From Arthrobotrys musiformis (lineage: Eukaryota; Ascomycota; Orbiliomycetes; Orbiliales; Orbiliaceae), in the NCBI GenBank assembly GCA_036971715.1, contig JAVHJL010000011.1:744001-808000 (forward strand): a stretch of DNA of 64,000 bases. Reading direction: 5' to 3'. The position numbers were made by a program, and so were the translations under genes. The notes below the pieces were generated by a model, which saw only the letters and a program-made list of their open reading frames with translations, searched no databases and was not told the DNA's origin. This document shows, one piece after another, positions 59,089 through 64,000 of the stretch; positions within the stretch are counted from its first letter, which is position 1, and each line of letters opens with the position of its first letter.

Positions 59089-59928
59089 ATGCCGAAACGA
59101 AAGCGCTCCGCAGCAGAAAGCACAGACCCGGCACCGGATCAAGCCGCAATCAACGCCATCTTCCGCGCAAACTTCGAGGCGAAATTCGGCGCCGTGGACA
59201 TCGAACCCGTCGTCAAACCCACCGCTCCACCAAAGCCATCGAAAGCCCCAAAGAGCAGCAATAACCACTCCTCAGACTCCTTAAACCTCTCAGATGAAGA
59301 CTCCGACCTCTCAGACTCCCTCTCCTCCTCCTCCTCCTCCTCCTCAGACACCGCAGATGCCGTAGAAGTAATAACCTACGACTTCTCCCGCCGCGGCCCC
59401 GCCCCAACCACAAAACCCTCCCCGCGCACCTTCATGTCCTCCAAACCCCCCTCTTCCACAACCACCTCCACCGCCCCCCCACAAAAACTCTCAAAATCCG
59501 AACAAGCAACCGAAACAGCCCTCCTCAAGAACGACCTCGCCCTCAAAACCCTCCTCGCCGAATCCCACCTCCTAGATTCCACCCTCACCCACTCCACCGC
59601 CAAAAACCGCCACAAAGCCCTCGAATCCCGTATCCTCTCCCTCGGCGGGAAACCTCTAAAAAAGGGGAATATACCCATGCACATACAGAAGGGTATGAAA
59701 GCCAAGCAACTTCTCAAGACACAGAAGACCATCAAAGAGGCAAAGGAGAACGGTGTAATCATCGATAAGGAGAGTAAGAGGGCTAAAGAGCGGAGGAAGA
59801 ATAAGGAACGGCAGGATAGGAGAAAGGGCGAGGGGAGGGATGCAGGCGTGGGGCATGCTAGTATTGGAAAGTTTAGAGGCGGGGAGTTGAGGTTGAGTCG
59901 GCGGGATGTGGCGGGGATGAGGGCGTGA
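59089..59928 (+). CDS. FAF1: Faf1-like 40S ribosome assembly factor
   Basis: Single exon, 279 residues, clean start context (CAAAGATGCC). Faf1 (C1orf131-like) is a nucleolar component of the small-subunit processome needed for early pre-rRNA cleavage. Conserved parts: LLKNDLALKTLLAESHLL (about 142-159); KNRHKALESRILSLGGKPLK (about 169-188); IPMHIQKGMKAKQ; KEAKENGVIIDKESKRAKER; and the C-terminal VGHASIGKFRGGELRLSRRD. The middle has an acidic-Ser tract (SLSSSSSSSSDT) preceded by SDEDSDLSD, and a very Pro/Thr/Ser-rich linker. Two ribosome-assembly genes follow directly (LSG1, LTV1). Confidence 0.85.
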   Translation: MPKRKRSAAESTDPAPDQAAINAIFRANFEAKFGAVDIEPVVKPTAPPKPSKAPKSSNNHSSDSLNLSDEDSDLSDSLSSSSSSSSDTADAVEVITYDFSRRGPAPTTKPSPRTFMSSKPPSSTTTSTAPPQKLSKSEQATETALLKNDLALKTLLAESHLLDSTLTHSTAKNRHKALESRILSLGGKPLKKGNIPMHIQKGMKAKQLLKTQKTIKEAKENGVIIDKESKRAKERRKNKERQDRRKGEGRDAGVGHASIGKFRGGELRLSRRDVAGMRA

Positions 59929-60433
59929 TTACCCATAATCCATCCCTCTCTATATTATACTATCTATAGAGCAGTTGATAAGACGATTTACGAAGCGTGT
60001 GTGTATTTATTTCTTGTACAGATATCCTGCGGCATGAGTCCATGACTATTATCTTCATAATACAACTTCCAAAAGACTTCAAGCTCAATTGAAAATATTT
60101 ATATTCACGGCTAAACTCCCCGGAGAATAGCACAAGCCCAAGCAGCAAAGGAGCTTGGCGGCATCGGTTAAGCAAGCCAAATGCATACTACCTCATTATA
60201 TTATATAACTGAGGATTAACGTTCGATTCGACATCAAATCCATCAAAAACTTTTCATAGCGCAAGCTGGGTAATTACATCTCACTCCACAACCGCCATGC
60301 CAAAATCCCATAGCCATGCATACATAACGAGCGTCATCAAAACAAATCCCAAAAACGCCAAAGATATACATCAAGAATATTCCATAATACATATCATAAA
60401 AAAACCCATACTTTACTAAATTATATATCTAAT
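59929..60433. other. Intergenic between convergent FAF1 and LSG1
   Basis: AT-rich shared 3' flank of about 500 bp; no gene seen. Confidence 0.6.
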
Positions 60434-62561
60434 TCAGTCGTCAACCGTATTCGTCCGCCTCTTCACCCTCGCCGCCTTGAAATGCATCTTCCCATCCTTC
60501 AAATCCGTCGGGTCAATCCCCCTCTCCAACGCAGCCACCAACTTGGCCTTCCTCCCCGTCAAAGTCTTACTACCCCCCGCCGGTCCCGTCCTCCCCGCGG
60601 CAACATAGTGATACGGAGTCTTGATATGCCCCCCCGCACCCATGGACTTAAAAAACTGCTTATCCAAGTTCTTCGACTTCGTCCCCTTCTCCGCCGCAGG
60701 ATTGAGCGAGACCATTTCGTCATCCAGTGAGGCCGTTGTAGTAGACAAACTTCCATCCTCGTTAAGTTCCGATATCGACGGCGACGCAGCGGCAGCTAAT
60801 ATCACCTCCCTTCTCCGCGCGGGCAGTCGTTCGATGTCGTAGAGCTCTTTATTAAACTCGACGCCATCGATCTCGGGATCGGCGGGGGGTGGGTGGCAGA
60901 ATAGTAGTTTTCCGTTGACGTAGTCCTTTAGGATGAACCTCGCCGCACGGGATTCGTCCCAATTCCTTCCCGTACCGGTTTTTGTAAAACCCCTGGCTCG
61001 GGCGTAGGCCATCAACATTTCTGCCGCGGTGGGGATCCCCGTGCCGCCTTCTTCTGGTGGGCGGACGTTGATGGTTATGCCGTATAGACCTTCTAGGTAG
61101 TGTTTGGGTATACGTTGGGCTACCAATCCCGCCGGACCTGTGAATTCTCGAAGCTGATCGATGGGGAGGACGCCGTTGCAGACGAGGTCTGCCTTTGTGG
61201 TTGCGAAATTGGGGAATACGAGACCGGGGCAGTCGACTAGCATGACCGAGGGGGAAAGGTGGATCGTTTGGAAGTGTTTTGTTTTTCCCGGGGTGGAGGA
61301 GACGGAGACCTTTTTGGCGCCGATGAGGGCGTTGATGGTGGAGGATTTACCGACGTTCGGGTAGCCGACCAGGCCGACGTTTATCTTGCGGGGTTGGGAG
61401 TCCGAGGCTTCGGATGAGGTTGCGGGGATGGCGGGGGCGTGGGAGAGGAAGATGGCTTCGAGTTCGTCGACGGTTATGATGCGGGTTCTGGGGTCTTCTT
61501 CGGCCATCGAGAGTTTCTGCGCTGCGGCCACGAGGGATGGTTCTGCATCTTCCTCATCTTTTGATGGTTTCTTCTCTTTTTCATCTTTCTCTCTTTCGGT
61601 ATCGTCCTCACTGGAGTCTTTGAGGTCCTCGGGTCCCTGGGGTAACCTCTCATCATCCTCCTCCTCGACATCTTCGTAGTCCTCCTCACTATCAGCCTCA
61701 TTGATCTCCCTCGCCAAAGCGGCAGAGAAGAACTTATAATCGACGCCTTCCTTCTCAAAGTACTCGGCCCACTGCAGCCTCTGCCCCGCAGTCATCATAT
61801 CGGCCTTATTCACCAACAACAAATTCTTCTTCTCATCGTCGATTTCTTTCACATAATTCTCCAAATCCTCGCTGCGGAAGTGTAGGGGATTCCTCGCATC
61901 GACGATTTGCACGACCAGGTCGGACCGCTCGATAACCCTCCACAGCTGCCTCCAAACCTCCAGATTCCGCTCGAAGGGCGTGAGTAATAGATCGTTATTC
62001 TCGGCCAGTTCGGCCAGGCCTCGTCTCCAATCGAGGAAGGAGTCCTTCTCCATCCTTTCCAGCTCGGCGGGGGTGGTGGATTCATCCCACTGCGGTCTCC
62101 GCGGGACGGTGAGTTTGCCCGCGTTGGCTTTGTGTTTTGATATCTTCTTCTTCTCTTCGTCGGCAGAGAGGAGGTAGGGGTTTATTTGGTCGCTGTGGAT
62201 GACTTTGATGTTCATCTTTTCGGCGGTGAAGTCGGTGTCGGCGAGTTCGGCGGTGGAGAGGAATTCGTCGAGGGCCTGTTGCTCGGTGATGCTGCGCATT
62301 TTGACCCAGTCTGCTTCTTTGTGGGTGGTTGTGTACTATTATCACCACCATCGATATTAGTGATAATTCCAGTATAGTATAGTGTAGTGTAGTATAGTAT
62401 AGTATGGTATGGAAAGGAGAGTATACCCTCTCGGAGCCATCGCCGTTGCGTCGTCGAGACTTCGCACCACCGCCACGGGAGCCCCGCGCTGCCCCGCCAA
62501 ACTTGTCGTTCATGAGGGTGCGGCCGAGGCCCTCCATGTTCTTGGCCTTTGGCAAGCCCAT
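60434..62561 (-). CDS. LSG1: Large-subunit GTPase Lsg1
   Basis: The model is complement(join(60434..62335,62427..62561)), 678 residues. Lsg1 is a cytoplasmic, circularly permuted GTPase that releases the export adaptor Nmd3 from the 60S subunit. The permutation is visible: G4 LLLVNKADM at about 217-225 comes before G1 GYPNVGKSSTINAL at about 367-380 and G3 DCPGLVFPNF at about 412-421. The N-terminus has the usual basic MGLPKAKNMEGLGRTLMNDK and EADWVKMRSITEQQALDEFL. A strongly acidic insert (about 253-300, EEDYEDVEEEDDERLPQG) separates G4 and G1. The tail is basic (AKLVAALERG, AARVKRRT). The single intron (donor GTATAC, acceptor TAATAG) contains a microsatellite. It is divergent from LTV1 with 415 bp between the ATGs. 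Confidence 0.97.
62371..62412 (+). repeat. AGTAT/AGTGT microsatellite in the LSG1 intron
   Basis: About eight imperfect five-base repeats, similar in type to 33086-33140. Confidence 0.75.
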
Positions 62562-62976
62562 GTTGACTATCCTCTCACAGTCCCTCTGTATATTCAGTAG
62601 ATATTATAAACGGCAGTCGTAGTTGGTATAAGGTCGTTGATATGATAGTTGGTAGTTGAGTGGTCGTTGGTGGGGGGAAGAAAGCTTTATAAGCCCATCG
62701 ATGACGCAGAAAATAAAAAAAAAAAAAAAAAAAAGTGTGGTGCAGCTGCCCTGCAGATTTTTTTCTTTTGGGCGGATTTCTAAGCTTCGAAACTGCACCT
62801 CCACAAAAACTTCTCCATATAAACTTCATCACCAAATAAAAATAAAAACATCACGAATAAGAAAGAGATCGAGGACGGCTGTCGGTAACCTGGGACGGTC
62901 TTTATATCCGATTATTCCCGACTGTTCTACTGTAATTCCGCCTTCTTAGCTCCGGTTGAGCTCTGTTGCCGTCACG
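62562..62976. promoter_or_regulatory. Bidirectional LSG1 / LTV1 promoter region
   Basis: The 415 bp between two divergent ribosome-assembly genes must serve both. It contains a 20-base poly(dA) tract at 62715-62734 near its centre, as expected for a nucleosome-depleted shared promoter. I did not recognise a perfect PAC or RRPE element. Confidence 0.55.
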
Positions 62977-64000
62977 ATGCCCAAGAAGCGATGGATGTGA
63001 GTATCATATCATATCATATCATATATTCTATTGTAATATATACTGACTGTGGGAACAGTGACAAGAAGTCCGCGCAGACCTTCACGCTGGTCCACCGCTC
63101 CCAGCAAGATCCCCTCATCCACGATGCCGAAGCCTCGCAGATGGTCTTCAAGGAAATCGCAACCCCCAACGTCCCCCTCGCTGCCCCGACCCCCTCATCC
63201 AGCTCATCCCAAAAATACAGATCCTCAAACTTCTCCTCCGCCTCTTCGACAATCTCCACTGGCAGCAGGGTGAAGAATATATCCGACCTGGAATCAGAAT
63301 ACGGCTTCTCCTCCCGTGCGAATGAAGGTGAAGCCGCGTTATATGGTATATACTACGATGACACCGAGTACGATTACATGCAGCACATGCGTGACATCGG
63401 CGTCTCCTCCGAGGCGGTCTTCATCCCCGCCGAATCAGTCACAAAACAAAAGAATAAAAAGGGGAAAGCACCCGTAATACCCGAAGAAGACGAGGAGGAA
63501 TTCCTAGAAAAGCATAAGGGCAAAAAAACACTAGAGGAACTACTGGAAGAAGACACGAATGCCAAAAACGGTGGCATGACGAAGAAAGTCCAGTTGCCAG
63601 CCGAAATCCTCCCCAGCGGCGGATACCTGAAAAGAAACTACCAAGACCAGCAGGACGTCCCCGACGCCATCGCCGGTTTCAAACCCGATCTGGATCCTAG
63701 GTTAAGAGAAGTCCTCGAAGCCCTCGAAGACGAAGCATACGTCGAAAACGACGAAGAGGAAAACTTCTTCACCGAAATCGCAAAGAGCGGCCAAGTCGAG
63801 GAATTCGAATTCGAAAGAAGCGCCGACTTCTTCGACGAAGACGAAGACGACGAAGGCTGGGAAAGCGACGTCACCGAAAAGGCCTACCAGATCTCCTCCA
63901 CCGCCGCCAAACAACCAGAAATCCCCATCGGCGACTTCCCCGACCCTTCCACCGTCGGCGCCGACGAAACCGCCACCGCCGCAGCGGAGGATAACGAAGC
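62977..64000 (+). CDS. LTV1: Ribosome biogenesis factor Ltv1 (partial, 3' end outside)
   Basis: Exons 62977..62996 and 63059 to the window end; at least 320 residues, no stop reached. Ltv1 is a 40S assembly and export factor that holds Rps3 in its immature position until casein kinase phosphorylation releases it. The start MPKKRWIDKKSAQTFTLVHR and the following SQQDPLIHDAEASQ are typical of the family; further family segments are YGIYYDDTEYDYMQHMRDIG, QLPAEILPSGGYLKR and DLDPRLREVLEALEDEAYVE. An acidic region (FFDEDEDDEGWESD) follows. The 20-nt first exon ends AT and joins T-GAC across an intron with donor GTGAGT that contains ATATC repeats. The C-terminal basic part lies beyond the window. 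Confidence 0.96.
63002..63026 (+). repeat. ATATC pentanucleotide repeat in LTV1 intron 1
   Basis: Four to five tandem ATATC units directly after the donor site. Confidence 0.75.

Noticed and set aside
59376..59936. 186-codon minus ORF
   Set aside because: Antisense shadow of FAF1.

Overview
The window is nuclear DNA of a filamentous ascomycete fungus (Pezizomycotina; the class is not resolvable by eye). Evidence: many short introns of about 50-130 nt with GTATGT/GTAAGT-type donors and CTAAC-like branch points, and recognisable fungal orthologues (RIT1, PDX1/SNZ, SPO12, SET2, a SUT1-type sucrose/alpha-glucoside transporter, NHX1, FAF1, LSG1, LTV1). No tRNA, rRNA, CRISPR array or intact transposon was recognised. 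Exon junctions were derived by hand; each stated multi-exon model keeps the reading frame, and the complete ones sum to a multiple of three.

Layout. 0.7-2.4 kb: RIT1 (minus). 2.4-10.1 kb: a TA-rich region without convincing genes. 10.1-20 kb: conserved housekeeping genes PDX1 (minus), a SPO12-family gene (minus) and the histone H3K36 methyltransferase SET2 (plus). 20.9-30.3 kb: four paralogous three-exon F-box-like genes with the same two intron phases; one lacks an ATG and one needs an unusual splice choice to avoid a stop. 31.3-32.3 kb: a secreted Thr/Lys-rich protein gene that appears frameshifted in a GC dinucleotide run. 34-39.3 kb: two membrane transporters, SUT1-like and NHX1. 40.5-53 kb: the most unusual part, six intronless paralogous genes for small secreted proteins of 88-97 residues. 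57.2-64 kb: an acyl-CoA dehydrogenase followed by three ribosome-assembly genes (FAF1, LSG1, LTV1; LTV1 runs off the end).

The small-secreted-protein cluster is my main candidate for an undescribed system. All six members share a near-identical signal peptide, an Ala/Gly/Val-rich hydrophobic stretch, exactly two mature cysteines in an invariant C-x6-C spacing followed by G-[DS], and a Gly-rich C-terminus. They fall into subfamily A (three members, 40.5-44.4 kb) and subfamily B (three members, 46.3-53.0 kb, with a conserved [NS]RK junction and a KKE end). The subfamily B genes sit in diverged tandem units of about 3 kb whose non-coding sequence is also duplicated, at nearly constant distances upstream of each gene. 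A TATA-like promoter lies 180-240 bp before every start codon. The function is unknown; the pattern resembles a lineage-specific effector or secreted-peptide family expanding by local segmental duplication.
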